Assembly: GCA_027490975.1 (NCBI GenBank)
Contig: JAIXXA010000071.1
Location: 1-53,227 of the forward strand
Direction of reading: 5' to 3'
Length of the DNA: 53,227 bases
Source of the DNA: Rhodospirillaceae bacterium
GTDB lineage: Bacteria; Pseudomonadota; Alphaproteobacteria; CACIAM-22H2
Shown in pieces: positions 16,482 to 25,144 of the stretch; the stretch's first letter is position 1, and each line of letters starts with the position of its first letter. The notes beneath the pieces were generated by a model. The model ran no database searches and was not told the DNA's origin. It worked only from the letters and a program-made list of their open reading frames with translations. Position numbers and translations under genes: made by a program.

Positions 16482-17317
16482 CGCGCCCACGCACCCGTAA
16501 ACGACAGTGCGACCGGCCCCGCCATCAGCACATGGCCATTGGCGAGCCATTCGATATCGAGCGCGTCGTCGGCGCTTTCGCTGCCGTCCACAATGATGCG
16601 CGCCTTGCGGCCCGCCAGCAGTCCGCGCCGCACGGCCGCAACCGTCGCCGCACAAGCACCCGAGCCGCAGGCAAGCGTGATGCCGGCCCCGCGCTCCCAC
16701 ACGCGCAAGCGCATCGTCGTACCGTCGAGGATCTGCGCCACGCCGATATTGGCGCGCTGCGGGAAGATTGCGTGATGCTCGAGACCGGGGCCGAGGGCGG
16801 AGAGATCGATCGCGGCAATATCGGCAACAAAAAACGTCGCGTGCGGATTGCCCATGCTTGTCGCGACCGGATCGGCAAGCGGGCCAGCCGACAGCGGCAC
16901 ATGCAGCGTGTCGACCGCGTGGGCGAGCGGAATTTGCTGCCAGTCGAGCCGGGCGGGTCCCATATCGACAGCCACGCGCCCGTTTTTGTCGCGTGTGGCG
17001 GCAAGGGCACCGGCGATCGTCTGGATGCGCAGATCGCCGCGGCTCTTTTCGCGCATCACAAGATCGGCCACGCAGCGTGTGCCGTTGCCGCATGCGCCCG
17101 CTTCGCTGCCGTCGGAATTGAGGAAGCGGAAAAAAACGTCGGCGGCCGGATCGGGCGGGGTTTCAAGCACGATCAGCTGGTCGAAACCCACGCCCTTGCG
17201 GCGGTCGGCGATGGCGCGCACGCGCGTTTCGTTGAGATCGAGCGGCTTTTCGCGCGCATCGACCACGACAAAATCGTTGCCTAGCCCGTGCATCTTCAAG
17301 AACGGCAGCGTTTCCAT
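16478..17317 (-). CDS. dapF: Diaminopimelate epimerase
   Basis: DapF interconverts LL- and meso-diaminopimelate for lysine and peptidoglycan synthesis. The 279-residue protein has both catalytic cysteines: C76 in GACGNGTRCVA and C217 in LACGSGACAATVAAVR. The N-terminus FLKMHGLGNDFVVVD is typical, as is TSMGNPHATFFV. It starts the minus-strand dapF-mtaB-ftsY operon and faces ffh across a 255-base promoter region. Confidence 0.96.
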   Translation of the reverse strand: METLPFLKMHGLGNDFVVVDAREKPLDLNETRVRAIADRRKGVGFDQLIVLETPPDPAADVFFRFLNSDGSEAGACGNGTRCVADLVMREKSRGDLRIQTIAGALAATRDKNGRVAVDMGPARLDWQQIPLAHAVDTLHVPLSAGPLADPVATSMGNPHATFFVADIAAIDLSALGPGLEHHAIFPQRANIGVAQILDGTTMRLRVWERGAGITLACGSGACAATVAAVRRGLLAGRKARIIVDGSESADDALDIEWLANGHVLMAGPVALSFTGAWAR

Positions 17318-17442
17318 GGCCGCGATATAGGGCCGGAGCTGGCCGCTTGTCTATTGCTCTAGCGCTGGAACATAAATAGAACAAAAGGCCGCAGCTTGCC
17401 GACTGTATATATAGGTGCGCGGCCCCAGCCCGTGCCGCCCGC

Positions 17443-17471
17443 TTGACGCCCCGGCGGCAAAAACGTAGAAC
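17443..17471 (+). promoter_or_regulatory. Sigma-70-type promoter candidate for ffh
   Basis: TTGACG (17443-17448) and TAGAAC (17466-17471) are separated by exactly 17 bases, a good match to an alphaproteobacterial housekeeping promoter. Transcription would start near 17478 and give a leader of about 95 bases before the ffh ATG. The divergent dapF promoter presumably lies in the AT-rich segment 17350-17425, where no clear pair stood out. Confidence 0.55.
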
Positions 17472-17516
17472 CACGCCCGTTCAGGGGAATTCTGCGCCTC
17501 TGGGCCTACGGGTCTC

Positions 17517-17545
17517 CCGCCGTCCGCGAGTGTCGCGCACGGCGG
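17517..17545 (+). promoter_or_regulatory. Strong hairpin followed by U-rich run in the ffh leader
   Basis: CCGCCGT (17517-17523) pairs with ACGGCGG (17539-17545), and an inner CGCGA/TCGCG pair closes on a GTG loop: 12 pairs with one C-C mismatch. The RNA would continue TCGTTTCGTTTTG, so the structure resembles an intrinsic terminator or attenuator placed 27 bases before the ffh start codon. Confidence 0.5.
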
Positions 17546-17572
17546 TCGTTTCGTTTTGCGTCAAAGGGTTCG

Positions 17573-18922
17573 ATGTTCGAGTCGCTTTCAACCAAGCTGG
17601 GGTCGGTCTTCGACAAGCTGCGCGGGCGCGGTGCGCTCTCGGAAGCCGACGTCGACGCGGCTTTGCGCGAAGTGCGCGTGGCGCTGCTGGAAGCCGACGT
17701 CGCCCTGCAGGTGGTCAAAGACTTCGTCGCCGGCGTGAAGCTCGAAGCGATCGGCCAGCAGGTCGTGCGCTCGGTCACGCCGGGCCAGATGGTCGTCAAG
17801 ATCGTCAACGACAAGCTCGTCGAAACGCTGGGCTCGACCGCGGTCGAGCTCAATCTGCGCGCCACGCCGCCCGTCGCAATCCTGATGCTCGGCCTGCAGG
17901 GCTCGGGCAAAACCACGACGTCGGCGAAGCTCGCCAAGCGCCTGGCGCAAAAAGACCGCAAGAAGGTTCTGCTGGCTTCGCTCGACGTGCGCCGCCCGGC
18001 CGCCCAAGAGCAGTTGGCCGTGCTCGGCCGCCAGGTCGAGGTCGAAACGCTGCCCATCGTGTCGGGCCAAGATCCGGTCGCGATCGCCAAGCGCGCGATG
18101 GAGGTGGGCCGCAACGAAGGCTACGACATCGTCATCCTCGACACGGCCGGCCGCCTTTCGATCGACGACGAGCTGATGGCGGAAGCCGCCGCCGTGCGCG
18201 ATGCCGTCGGCCCCACCGAATCGCTGCTCGTGGTCGACGCACTCACGGGCCAAGACGCCGTGAATACGGCCACGCAGTTCAACACGCGCCTCGGCGTGAC
18301 CGGCATCGTGATGACGCGCGTCGACGGCGACCAGCGCGGCGGCGCGGCCCTTTCGATGCGCGCGGTCACCGGCAAGCCCATCAAATTCGTCGGTCTCGGC
18401 GAAAAGATGGACGCGATCGACGTCTTCTATCCCGACCGCATCGCCGGCCGCATTCTCGGCATGGGCGACATCGTCGGCCTCGTCGAGAAGGCGCAGGAAA
18501 ACGTCGCCGCCGAAGACGCCGAGAAGCTCGCGCGCAAGCTCAAATCCGGCGATTTCGACTTCAACGACATGCTTTCCCAGCTCGAGCAGCTCAAGAAGAT
18601 GGGCGGGCTCGGCGGCGTCATGAACATGCTGCCGGGCGTGCAGAAGATGAAGGCGCAGATGGCCAACGCCAATGTCGACGAAAAGGTCGTCGGCCGGCAG
18701 ACCGCCATCATCCGCGCCATGACCAAGAAAGAACGCCGCGATTCGAAGCTGCTCAACGGCAGCCGCAAACGCCGCATCGCGGCGGGCTCGGGCACGACGG
18801 TCGAGGAGGTCAATCGCGTCGTGAAGCAGTTCATGGAAATGAGCCGCGTCATGAAGCAGATGGGCAAGCTCGGCCAAAAAGGAATGATGCGGACCGGGAT
18901 CGCCAACCTGTTCCGCCGCTAG
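17573..18922 (+). CDS. ffh: Signal recognition particle protein Ffh (SRP54)
   Basis: Ffh is the GTPase of the bacterial SRP; it binds 4.5S RNA and hydrophobic signal sequences and docks on FtsY. The 449-residue protein has an N domain (MFESLSTKLGSVFDKL...), a G domain with GLQGSGKTTTSAKLA (residues 107-121), LASLDVRRPAAQEQL, LDTAGRLSIDDELM and TRVDGDQRGGAALS, and a methionine-rich M domain with ERRDSKLLNGSRKRRIAAGSG, the RNA-binding motif. It is the first gene of the ffh-rpsP-rimM-trmD-rplS block, 60 bases before rpsP. Confidence 0.97.
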   Translation: MFESLSTKLGSVFDKLRGRGALSEADVDAALREVRVALLEADVALQVVKDFVAGVKLEAIGQQVVRSVTPGQMVVKIVNDKLVETLGSTAVELNLRATPPVAILMLGLQGSGKTTTSAKLAKRLAQKDRKKVLLASLDVRRPAAQEQLAVLGRQVEVETLPIVSGQDPVAIAKRAMEVGRNEGYDIVILDTAGRLSIDDELMAEAAAVRDAVGPTESLLVVDALTGQDAVNTATQFNTRLGVTGIVMTRVDGDQRGGAALSMRAVTGKPIKFVGLGEKMDAIDVFYPDRIAGRILGMGDIVGLVEKAQENVAAEDAEKLARKLKSGDFDFNDMLSQLEQLKKMGGLGGVMNMLPGVQKMKAQMANANVDEKVVGRQTAIIRAMTKKERRDSKLLNGSRKRRIAAGSGTTVEEVNRVVKQFMEMSRVMKQMGKLGQKGMMRTGIANLFRR

Positions 18923-18982
18923 CAGCAACCGACTTCACGCAACAGCCGACCAAACGCACAAACCGAAAGGATCGATCCGACA

Positions 18983-19351
18983 ATGTCCGTCAAAATCCGC
19001 ATGAGCCGCGGCGGTGCCAAGAACCGCCCGCACTACAAGATCGTGATTGCCGACAGCCGCATGGCGCGCGACGGCCGCTTCATCGAAAAGATCGGCTACT
19101 ACGATCCGATGCGCAGCAAGGAAGACCCGCAGCGCGTGGTGATCGACGTCGAGCGCGCCAAGCATTGGCTGGGCCAGGGCGCGCAGCCGTCCGACCGCGT
19201 CGCCTTGTTCCTGCACGCGCTGTCGCTGGTGCCGAAGCCGGTGATCCGCCCGCAGCCCAAGAAGTCGGCGCCGAAGAAGAAGGCGCAAGAGCGTCTGGCG
19301 GCTGCCGCCGAAGCCGCTGCCAAGGCGGCCGAAGCTGCACCGGCCGCCTGA
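18983..19351 (+). CDS. rpsP: 30S ribosomal protein S16
   Basis: S16 is a small-subunit assembly protein. The 122-residue protein starts [19 protein letters not shown], then [19 protein letters not shown], the S16 signature. The core is about 85 residues; the remaining tail ([30 protein letters not shown]) is a Lys/Ala extension common in alphaproteobacterial S16. An AAAGGA ribosome site lies about 12 bases before the ATG. rimM follows after 9 bases. Confidence 0.97.
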   Translation: MSVKIRMSRGGAKNRPHYKIVIADSRMARDGRFIEKIGYYDPMRSKEDPQRVVIDVERAKHWLGQGAQPSDRVALFLHALSLVPKPVIRPQPKKSAPKKKAQERLAAAAEAAAKAAEAAPAA

Positions 19352-19360
19352 GGCTGAAGC

Positions 19361-19933
19361 GTGGCGGCAGACGCATCGGAGCGGCGGATTCTGGTCGGGG
19401 CGGTCGCGGGCGCACACGGCGTGCGCGGCGAGGTCAAGATCAAGAGTTTCACCGAACAGGTGCGCGACGTCGCCGCCTACGGCCCGGTCGAAGACGAAAG
19501 CGGCCAGCGCCGCTTTGCGATCAAGATCCGGGGCGAAGCCAAAGGTCTCGTGATCGCCGCCCTCGACGGGGTTGCCGATCGCAACGCGGCCGAAGCGCTC
19601 AAGGGTCTGCGGCTCTACGTGCCGCGTGCCGCTCTCGGCAAGAAGCCGAAGCGCGCACCCAAGGGCAGCGAGCGTTGGTTCGTCGCCGACCTGGTCGGGT
19701 TGGCGGCGGTCGACACGCAAGGGGCAGCGCTCGGCACGGTCAGGAATGTCGCCAACTACGGGGCCGGCGACATTCTCGAGGTGGCGACGGCAACGGGCGA
19801 GATACAGCTGTTCGCTTTCACCAAGCGCACGGTGCCCGAAGTGGACATCGCAAACGGACGGGTCGTGATCGACCCGCCGATTGAAGTCGAAGCGGGCGAA
19901 GTCGAAGCAAAGGAAGACGGAAGCGACGAATGA
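19361..19933 (+). CDS. rimM: Ribosome maturation factor RimM
   Basis: RimM binds S19 and assists 16S rRNA processing and 30S head assembly. The 190-residue protein begins with GTG and has the RimM N-terminal barrel ([23 protein letters not shown]), then a PRC-barrel region ([36 protein letters not shown]). The acidic tail ([16 protein letters not shown]) is unremarkable. It overlaps trmD by four bases (ATGA). Confidence 0.93.
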   Translation: MAADASERRILVGAVAGAHGVRGEVKIKSFTEQVRDVAAYGPVEDESGQRRFAIKIRGEAKGLVIAALDGVADRNAAEALKGLRLYVPRAALGKKPKRAPKGSERWFVADLVGLAAVDTQGAALGTVRNVANYGAGDILEVATATGEIQLFAFTKRTVPEVDIANGRVVIDPPIEVEAGEVEAKEDGSDE

Positions 19934-20691
19934 GTGTCGGCGGCGAACAGAAGAGCCAAGCAACGGGCGGCAGCGGCGCGCAAGCGCCGTGGCATGCGCT
20001 CGTGCTCACGCTCTATCCGGGCATGTTCCCGGGTCCGCTCGGTGCCGGCATCGTCGGCCGTGCCGTCCAAGACGGTGCTTTCGCGCTCGACACGATCGAC
20101 ATCCGCGACTTTGCGTCCGACAAGCACCGCACCGTCGACGATCTGCCGTTCGGCGGCGGTCCCGGCCTCGTGATGAAGCCCGACGTGGTCGATGCGGCCT
20201 TGGCCGTGGCGATCGCGCGGGCGCCCGAAGGTGCGATCGCGATCTGCCTGTCGCCGTCGGGCCAGCCGTTCGACCAGAGCCTCGCGCGCGAGTTTGCGGC
20301 GGCGCCCGGCATCGTGCTGCTGTGCGGGCGCTTCGAAGGCATCGATGCGCGCGTGATCGAAGCGCGGGCCTTGCGCGAGATCTCGATCGGCGACTTCGTG
20401 CTGTCGGGCGGCGAGCCTGCGGCCATGTGCGTGATCGACGCGTGCGTGCGGCTGCTGCCCGGCGTTCTGGGTGCGGCCGAATCGCTTGCGCAAGAAAGCT
20501 TCGAAGACGGCCTTCTGGAATATCCCCACTACACGCGGCCCGCCATTTGGCAGGACCGCGAAGTGCCGGCGGTTCTGACCTCCGGCAACCACGCCAATAT
20601 CCGCGCCTGGCGGCGGGAACAGGCTTTGCGCCTGACCGCCGAGCGACGCCCCGATCTGTGGGCCAAGCACCCGGCGCGCACGCAACACTGA
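19930..20691 (+). CDS. trmD: tRNA (guanine37-N1)-methyltransferase TrmD
   Basis: TrmD makes m1G37 in tRNAs that read CNN codons, preventing +1 frameshifts. This 253-residue SPOUT enzyme has [42 protein letters not shown], the trefoil-knot SAM site, and [10 protein letters not shown]. The N-terminus carries about 20 extra low-complexity residues ([18 protein letters not shown]) before the usual [15 protein letters not shown]. It is coupled to rimM and followed by rplS after 22 bases. Confidence 0.96.
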   Translation: MSVGGEQKSQATGGSGAQAPWHALVLTLYPGMFPGPLGAGIVGRAVQDGAFALDTIDIRDFASDKHRTVDDLPFGGGPGLVMKPDVVDAALAVAIARAPEGAIAICLSPSGQPFDQSLAREFAAAPGIVLLCGRFEGIDARVIEARALREISIGDFVLSGGEPAAMCVIDACVRLLPGVLGAAESLAQESFEDGLLEYPHYTRPAIWQDREVPAVLTSGNHANIRAWRREQALRLTAERRPDLWAKHPARTQH

Positions 20692-20713
20692 GAGATCGAA
20701 AAGGAGAAAGACC

Positions 20714-21145
20714 ATGTCGTTCATTATCGAGCAGCTCGAAAAAGAGCAGATCGCCAAGCTCGTCGCGGCCCGCAAAGTGCCGGACTTCGCGCCCGGCGAC
20801 ACGCTGCGCGTCCAGGTGAAGGTGCTGGAAGGGACGCGCGAGCGTCTGCAGACCTTCGAAGGCGTGTGCATCGCGCGCAAGAACTCGGGCATCGCCTCGA
20901 ACTTCACCGTGCGCAAGATGTCGTTCGGCGAAGGCGTGGAGCGCGTGTTCCCGCTCTACTCGCCGCGCATCGGCGGCATCGAGGTCGTGCGTCGCGGCGA
21001 CGTGCGTCGCGCCAAGCTCTATTACCTGCGCGGCCGCACGGGCAAGGCGGCCCGCATCCTCGAGAAGTCGGGCACCAACGCGCCGGCGACGGCCGCCGAT
21101 CTGTCGGCTGCCGATCTCGAAGCGGCGGCCAACGAGACGAAGTAA
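20714..21145 (+). CDS. rplS: 50S ribosomal protein L19
   Basis: L19 lies at the 30S-50S interface. The 143-residue protein has the signature [40 protein letters not shown] and [18 protein letters not shown]. The C-terminal tail rich in Ala and Asp is slightly longer than in E. coli. A strong ribosome site (AAAAGGAGAAAG) precedes the ATG. It ends the ffh block; leuC starts 82 bases later, beyond a large stem. Confidence 0.97.
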   Translation: MSFIIEQLEKEQIAKLVAARKVPDFAPGDTLRVQVKVLEGTRERLQTFEGVCIARKNSGIASNFTVRKMSFGEGVERVFPLYSPRIGGIEVVRRGDVRRAKLYYLRGRTGKAARILEKSGTNAPATAADLSAADLEAAANETK

Positions 21146-21150
21146 GACCG

Positions 21151-21203
21151 GACACATGCGGTTCCCGCACCCGTCGCCGAACGAGGGGGCGGGAACCGGT
21201 GTC
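21151..21203 (+). promoter_or_regulatory. Long stem-loop between rplS and leuC
   Basis: GACAC (21151-21155) plus CGGTTCCCGC (21159-21168) pair perfectly with GCGGGAACCG (21189-21198) plus GTGTC (21199-21203). This gives 15 pairs interrupted only by a three-base bulge. No T-run follows, so it is not a normal terminator. It ends 24 bases before the leuC ATG and could act on RNA stability or leuC translation. Confidence 0.5.
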
Positions 21204-21227
21204 TGAACGCGTAAGGGAGGAGCATCG

Positions 21228-22634
21228 ATGACGAAGCCGCGCACCTTGTTCGACAAGATCTGGGACAGCCATGTCGTCCACCGCCAGGACGACGGCACGT
21301 GCGTGCTCTATATCGACCGCCACCTCGTGCACGAAGTCACGAGCCCGCAGGCTTTCGAAGGCCTGCGTCTCACGGGCCGCAAGGTGCGCCGCGCCGACGC
21401 GACCATCGCGGTCGCCGACCACAACGTGCCCACGACCGACCGCTCGAAGGGCATCGCCGATCCCGAAAGCCGCATCCAGGTCGAAACGCTCGAAGCCAAC
21501 GCCAAGGAATTCGGCATCACGCATTTCGGCATGGACGACGTGCGCCAGGGCATCGTGCACATCATCGGGCCCGAGCAGGGTCTGACCCAGCCCGGCACCA
21601 CGATCGTGTGCGGCGACAGCCACACCGCCACGCACGGCGCGTTCGGCGCGCTCGCCTTCGGCATCGGCACGTCCGAGGTCGAGCATGTGCTGGCCACGCA
21701 GACGCTGCTGCAGCGCCCGGCCAAGAACATGCGCGTGACGGTCGACGGGCGCTTGGCGCCCGGCGTCACCGCCAAAGACGTGATCCTCGCGATCATCGGC
21801 AAGATCGGCACGGCCGGCGGTACCGGCTACGTCGTCGAGTTCGCGGGCTCGGTCATTCGCGACCTGTCGATGGAAGGCCGCATGACCGTGTGCAACATGA
21901 CGATCGAGGGCGGCGCGCGCGCGGGCCTTATCGCGCCCGACGAAAAAACCTTCGCCTATCTCAAAGGCCGCCCCTACGCGCCCAAGGGCGCCCAATGGGA
22001 AGCGGCCGTGAACTACTGGAAGACGCTGCCCTCGGACGAAGGCGCCTTCTACGACAAGGAAGTGGTGCTCGACGCCGCCGACATCCCGCCGATGGTCACG
22101 TGGGGCACATCGCCCGAAGACGTGCTGCCGATCGACGCGGTGGTGCCCGATCCCGCCAAGATCGCCGACGAAGGCAAGCGCAACGCCACGATCCGCTCGC
22201 TCGAATACATGGCGCTCGTGCCGGGCCAGAAACTCTCCGAAGTGCGCATCGACAAAGTCTTCATCGGCAGCTGCACGAACGGCCGCATCGAGGATCTGCG
22301 CGCGGTCGCGGCCATTGCCAAGGGCCGCAAGGTCGCGTCGCACGTGCAAGCGCTCGTCGTGCCCGGTTCGGGCCTCGTCAAGGAACAGGCCGAGAGCGAA
22401 GGCCTCGACAAGATTTTCCTCGAAGCGGGCTTCGAATGGCGCGAGCCGGGCTGCTCGATGTGCCTTGCGATGAACGCCGACAAGCTGCAGCCGGGCGAAC
22501 GTTGCGCTTCGACCTCGAACCGCAATTTCGAAGGCCGCCAGGGCCGCGGCGGGCGCACGCATCTCGTGTCGCCGGGCATGGCGGCGGCCGCGGCCGTCGC
22601 CGGCCATTTGGCCGATGTGCGCGCGCTGAAATGA
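21228..22634 (+). CDS. leuC: 3-isopropylmalate dehydratase large subunit
   Basis: LeuC and LeuD isomerise 2- to 3-isopropylmalate in leucine synthesis through a [4Fe-4S] cluster. The 468-residue aconitase-family protein has cluster ligands C349 (IGSCTNGR), C409 and C412 ([10 protein letters not shown]). [41 protein letters not shown] and [21 protein letters not shown] are family hallmarks. A good ribosome site (GGGAGGAGC) precedes it. The stop overlaps the start of the RDD-domain gene by four bases, which separates it from leuD. Confidence 0.97.
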   Translation: MTKPRTLFDKIWDSHVVHRQDDGTCVLYIDRHLVHEVTSPQAFEGLRLTGRKVRRADATIAVADHNVPTTDRSKGIADPESRIQVETLEANAKEFGITHFGMDDVRQGIVHIIGPEQGLTQPGTTIVCGDSHTATHGAFGALAFGIGTSEVEHVLATQTLLQRPAKNMRVTVDGRLAPGVTAKDVILAIIGKIGTAGGTGYVVEFAGSVIRDLSMEGRMTVCNMTIEGGARAGLIAPDEKTFAYLKGRPYAPKGAQWEAAVNYWKTLPSDEGAFYDKEVVLDAADIPPMVTWGTSPEDVLPIDAVVPDPAKIADEGKRNATIRSLEYMALVPGQKLSEVRIDKVFIGSCTNGRIEDLRAVAAIAKGRKVASHVQALVVPGSGLVKEQAESEGLDKIFLEAGFEWREPGCSMCLAMNADKLQPGERCASTSNRNFEGRQGRGGRTHLVSPGMAAAAAVAGHLADVRALK

Positions 22635-23317
22635 GCGCCGCCGTGTCGATCGGCACCGCCACGCACGCTGCCCCGTTCGGGCGGCGCGTGTTGGCGTTGG
22701 CGATCGATGCGGCGATTCTGCTTCTCGTTTTGTGGGCGCTCGCCAGCGGCGCCAAAGCGTTGCTCGGGACCGGCGAACTGTGGACGATGCCGTGGAACGA
22801 GGCGCGCCTCGTTGCGGTCGAACGCCAGGTCGTGCAGCGCGAAGACGAACGCATGTACGACAATAGCGGCCAGCGCACGGTCGACTTCGTCGCCGAAACG
22901 CGGCGCTATGCCGACGGCACCGTGCTGATCTATTCGGTCGTCGAAGGCGTCATCCGCACCGACGACGGCCGCATCGAGCCGGTGCGCAGCGAAACGCTCG
23001 TCGGCCGCAATGTGCGCGCCGTGCTGCAGCTGGTCGCAGCCCAGGTCGCGATCGTGCTGCTGCCGTTTGCGTATTTCGCGCTCTTCGAAGCGGGTGCGCG
23101 CCAAGCCACACCGGGCAAGCGCTATATGCGGCTCAAGGTTGTCGATCTCGGCGGCCGCCGTCTGTCGCCGTTGCGCGCGATCGCCCGCCAGCTTCTGAAG
23201 ATCTGCGACATCGCATCGACGGGCATGGGCTATCTCTTGGCCGGCCTTACCGGCTCGGGCCAGGCCCTGCACGACATTCTCGCCGGCACGCGCGTGGTCG
23301 CGCGCGACGACATCTGA
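22631..23317 (+). CDS. RDD-family membrane protein
   Basis: This 228-residue protein has hydrophobic helices near residues 20-42, 130-152 and possibly 195-212, and the RDD-like start [20 protein letters not shown] (Arg and Asp in helix 1). [31 protein letters not shown] is the conserved RDD-domain segment before the last helix. Between helices 1 and 2 is an unusual polar insert of about 85 residues ([19 protein letters not shown]...). The function is unknown; RDD proteins are thought to be small transporters or membrane accessory proteins. It is ATGA-coupled to leuC and followed by leuD after 20 bases. Confidence 0.78.
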   Translation: MSAAVSIGTATHAAPFGRRVLALAIDAAILLLVLWALASGAKALLGTGELWTMPWNEARLVAVERQVVQREDERMYDNSGQRTVDFVAETRRYADGTVLIYSVVEGVIRTDDGRIEPVRSETLVGRNVRAVLQLVAAQVAIVLLPFAYFALFEAGARQATPGKRYMRLKVVDLGGRRLSPLRAIARQLLKICDIASTGMGYLLAGLTGSGQALHDILAGTRVVARDDI

Positions 23318-23337
23318 AGGGGAGCGACAGGAACGCC

Positions 23338-23955
23338 ATGGACAAATTCACCGTACTGACCGGTGTGGCCGCACCGCTGCCGATGATCAATGTCGACACC
23401 GACATGATCATCCCCAAGCAGCATCTGAAGACGATCAAGCGCACCGGCCTCGGCTCGGCGCTGTTCGAAGAGATGCGCTACACGCCCGACGGCAAGGAAA
23501 AGCCCGATTTCGTGCTGAACAAGCCCGCCTACCGCAAGGCGCAGATCCTGGTCGCGGGCGACAATTTCGGCTGCGGCTCGTCGCGCGAACACGCGCCCTG
23601 GGCGCTGCTCGATTTCGGCATTCGCTGCGTGATCAGCACGTCGTTCGCCGACATTTTCTACAACAACTGCTTCAAAAACGGCATCCTGCCCATCCGCGTG
23701 TCGAAGGAAGATCTTGCCAAGCTCATGGACGATGCGCAGCGCGGCTCGAACGCCACGCTGACCGTCGATCTCGAAAAGCAGGAGATCAAGGGCCCCGACG
23801 GCGGCGCCGTCAAATTCGACATCGACGAATTCCGCAAACACTGCCTGCTGAACGGGCTCGACGATATCGGCCTCACGATGCAGAAGGCCGAGCATATCGA
23901 CGCTTACGAAAACAAACTGCGCCAGAGCCAGCCCTGGCTCTTCGCCGCACGCTGA
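23338..23955 (+). CDS. leuD: 3-isopropylmalate dehydratase small subunit
   Basis: LeuD is the swivel-domain partner of LeuC. The 205-residue protein has [42 protein letters not shown], and [20 protein letters not shown], all family signatures. The length is standard. It lies between the RDD gene and leuB, the latter 14 bases downstream. Confidence 0.97.
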   Translation: MDKFTVLTGVAAPLPMINVDTDMIIPKQHLKTIKRTGLGSALFEEMRYTPDGKEKPDFVLNKPAYRKAQILVAGDNFGCGSSREHAPWALLDFGIRCVISTSFADIFYNNCFKNGILPIRVSKEDLAKLMDDAQRGSNATLTVDLEKQEIKGPDGGAVKFDIDEFRKHCLLNGLDDIGLTMQKAEHIDAYENKLRQSQPWLFAAR

Positions 23956-23969
23956 ACGGAGACGGATCC

Positions 23970-25082
23970 ATGGCTTCCAACCGCAAACTGCTTGTTCTGC
24001 CCGGCGACGGCATCGGCGTCGAAGTGATGCGCCAGGTGCATCGCGTGGTCGACTGGTTCGACAAGCGCCGCACCGTGTCGTTCGACGTCAAGGAAGGCCT
24101 CGTGGGCGGGGCCGCGATCGACAAACACGGCTGGCCGATCGACGACGCCACGATGGACGTCGCGATGAATTCGGACGCCACGTTGTTCGGTGCCGTCGGC
24201 GGCCCCAAATGGGACGGCCTGCCGTTCGAGAAGAAGCCCGAGCGCGGCCTGCTGCGCCTGCGCAAGGACATGGACTTGTTCGCCAATCTGCGTCCGGCTT
24301 TGGTGTTCGACGCGCTTGCCGACGCTTCCAGCCTCAAGCGCGAGCTCGTGTCGGGCCTCGACATTCTGATCCTGCGCGAGCTCACGGGCGGCGTCTATTT
24401 CGGCGAACCGCGCGGCGTTTCCACGCTGCCCGACGGCCAGAAAAAAGCCGTCGACACGCAAGTCTACACGACGTCGGAAATCCAGCGCATCGCGCGCGTG
24501 GCGTTCGAGCTTGCGCGCAAGCGCGGCAACAAGGTGCATTCGGTCGAAAAATCGAACGTGATGCACACGGGCGTGTTGTGGCGCGAAGTCGTGACCGCGA
24601 CCCACAAGGCCGAATTCGCCGACGTGAAGCTCGAGCACATGCTGGCCGACAATTGCAACATGCAGCTCGTGCGCAATCCCAAGCAGTTCGACGTGATCGT
24701 GACCGACAATCTGTTCGGCGACATGCTGTCGGATTGTGCTGCGATGCTCACGGGCTCGCTCGGCATGCTGCCCTCGGCCTCGCTCGGTGCGCCCGACGCC
24801 ACCGGCCGGCGCAAGGCGCTCTACGAGCCCGTGCACGGCTCGGCCCCCGACATTGCGGGCAAGGACATGGCGAACCCGATGGCCACGCTGCTGTCGTTCG
24901 CGATGATGCTGCGCTACTCGTTCGATCTGCCGGCCGACGCCGATCTCGTCGAACAGGCGGCCAAAAACGTGCTCGCCAAGGGCATTCGCACGCGCGACAT
25001 CGCGATGCCCGGCGAAACGCCGGTCTCGACCACCCAAATGGGCGATGCGCTGTTGGCCGAACTCGACAAGCTGGCCGCCTAA
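23970..25082 (+). CDS. leuB: 3-isopropylmalate dehydrogenase
   Basis: LeuB oxidatively decarboxylates 3-isopropylmalate to 2-oxoisocaproate with NAD. The 370-residue protein has [59 protein letters not shown] (Mg-binding aspartates), and [18 protein letters not shown] (NAD motif). It closes the leu operon. In related genomes asd often comes next, but here the RloAB-like pair and pmtA intervene. Confidence 0.97.
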   Translation: MASNRKLLVLPGDGIGVEVMRQVHRVVDWFDKRRTVSFDVKEGLVGGAAIDKHGWPIDDATMDVAMNSDATLFGAVGGPKWDGLPFEKKPERGLLRLRKDMDLFANLRPALVFDALADASSLKRELVSGLDILILRELTGGVYFGEPRGVSTLPDGQKKAVDTQVYTTSEIQRIARVAFELARKRGNKVHSVEKSNVMHTGVLWREVVTATHKAEFADVKLEHMLADNCNMQLVRNPKQFDVIVTDNLFGDMLSDCAAMLTGSLGMLPSASLGAPDATGRRKALYEPVHGSAPDIAGKDMANPMATLLSFAMMLRYSFDLPADADLVEQAAKNVLAKGIRTRDIAMPGETPVSTTQMGDALLAELDKLAA

Positions 25083-25098
25083 AGCGGGGCTTTTCTGG

Positions 25099-25144
25099 AT
25101 TATCTTGGCAGTTTGACGATTTTTCGTTAAACTGCCAAGATAAT
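25099..25144. repeat. Near-perfect 21-bp inverted repeat ending in the ATPase start codon
   Basis: The left arm runs 25099-25119 and the right arm 25124-25144. Pairing is complete apart from one G-T position (25115/25128), with a four-T loop (25120-25123). The right arm includes the first two bases of the ATPase ATG at 25143. The T-run is in the loop rather than after the stem, so it does not look like a terminator of leuB. It could be an operator, or an RNA hairpin hiding the start codon. Confidence 0.75.
25105..25133 (+). promoter_or_regulatory. Promoter candidate inside the inverted repeat
   Basis: TTGGCA (25105-25110, 5/6 to consensus) and TAAACT (25128-25133, 4/6) are 17 bases apart. 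Transcription would start around 25139-25142, within a few bases of the ATG at 25143. No Shine-Dalgarno is present, so a leaderless mRNA is predicted. Both hexamers lie within the repeat arms, so a dimeric repressor bound there would block the promoter. Confidence 0.42.

Noticed and set aside
17318-17442. 4.5S RNA gene beside ffh
   Set aside because: The conserved SRP RNA tetraloop and symmetrical-loop sequences were not found in the spacer.
21156-21206. 16-codon frame in the rplS-leuC spacer as a leucine leader peptide
   Set aside because: It has no Leu codons, so it cannot attenuate leuC by leucine starvation; it is likely a by-product of the stem.
25099-25144. leuB intrinsic terminator
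   Set aside because: The T-run is in the loop, not after the stem, and the stem runs into the next ATG.
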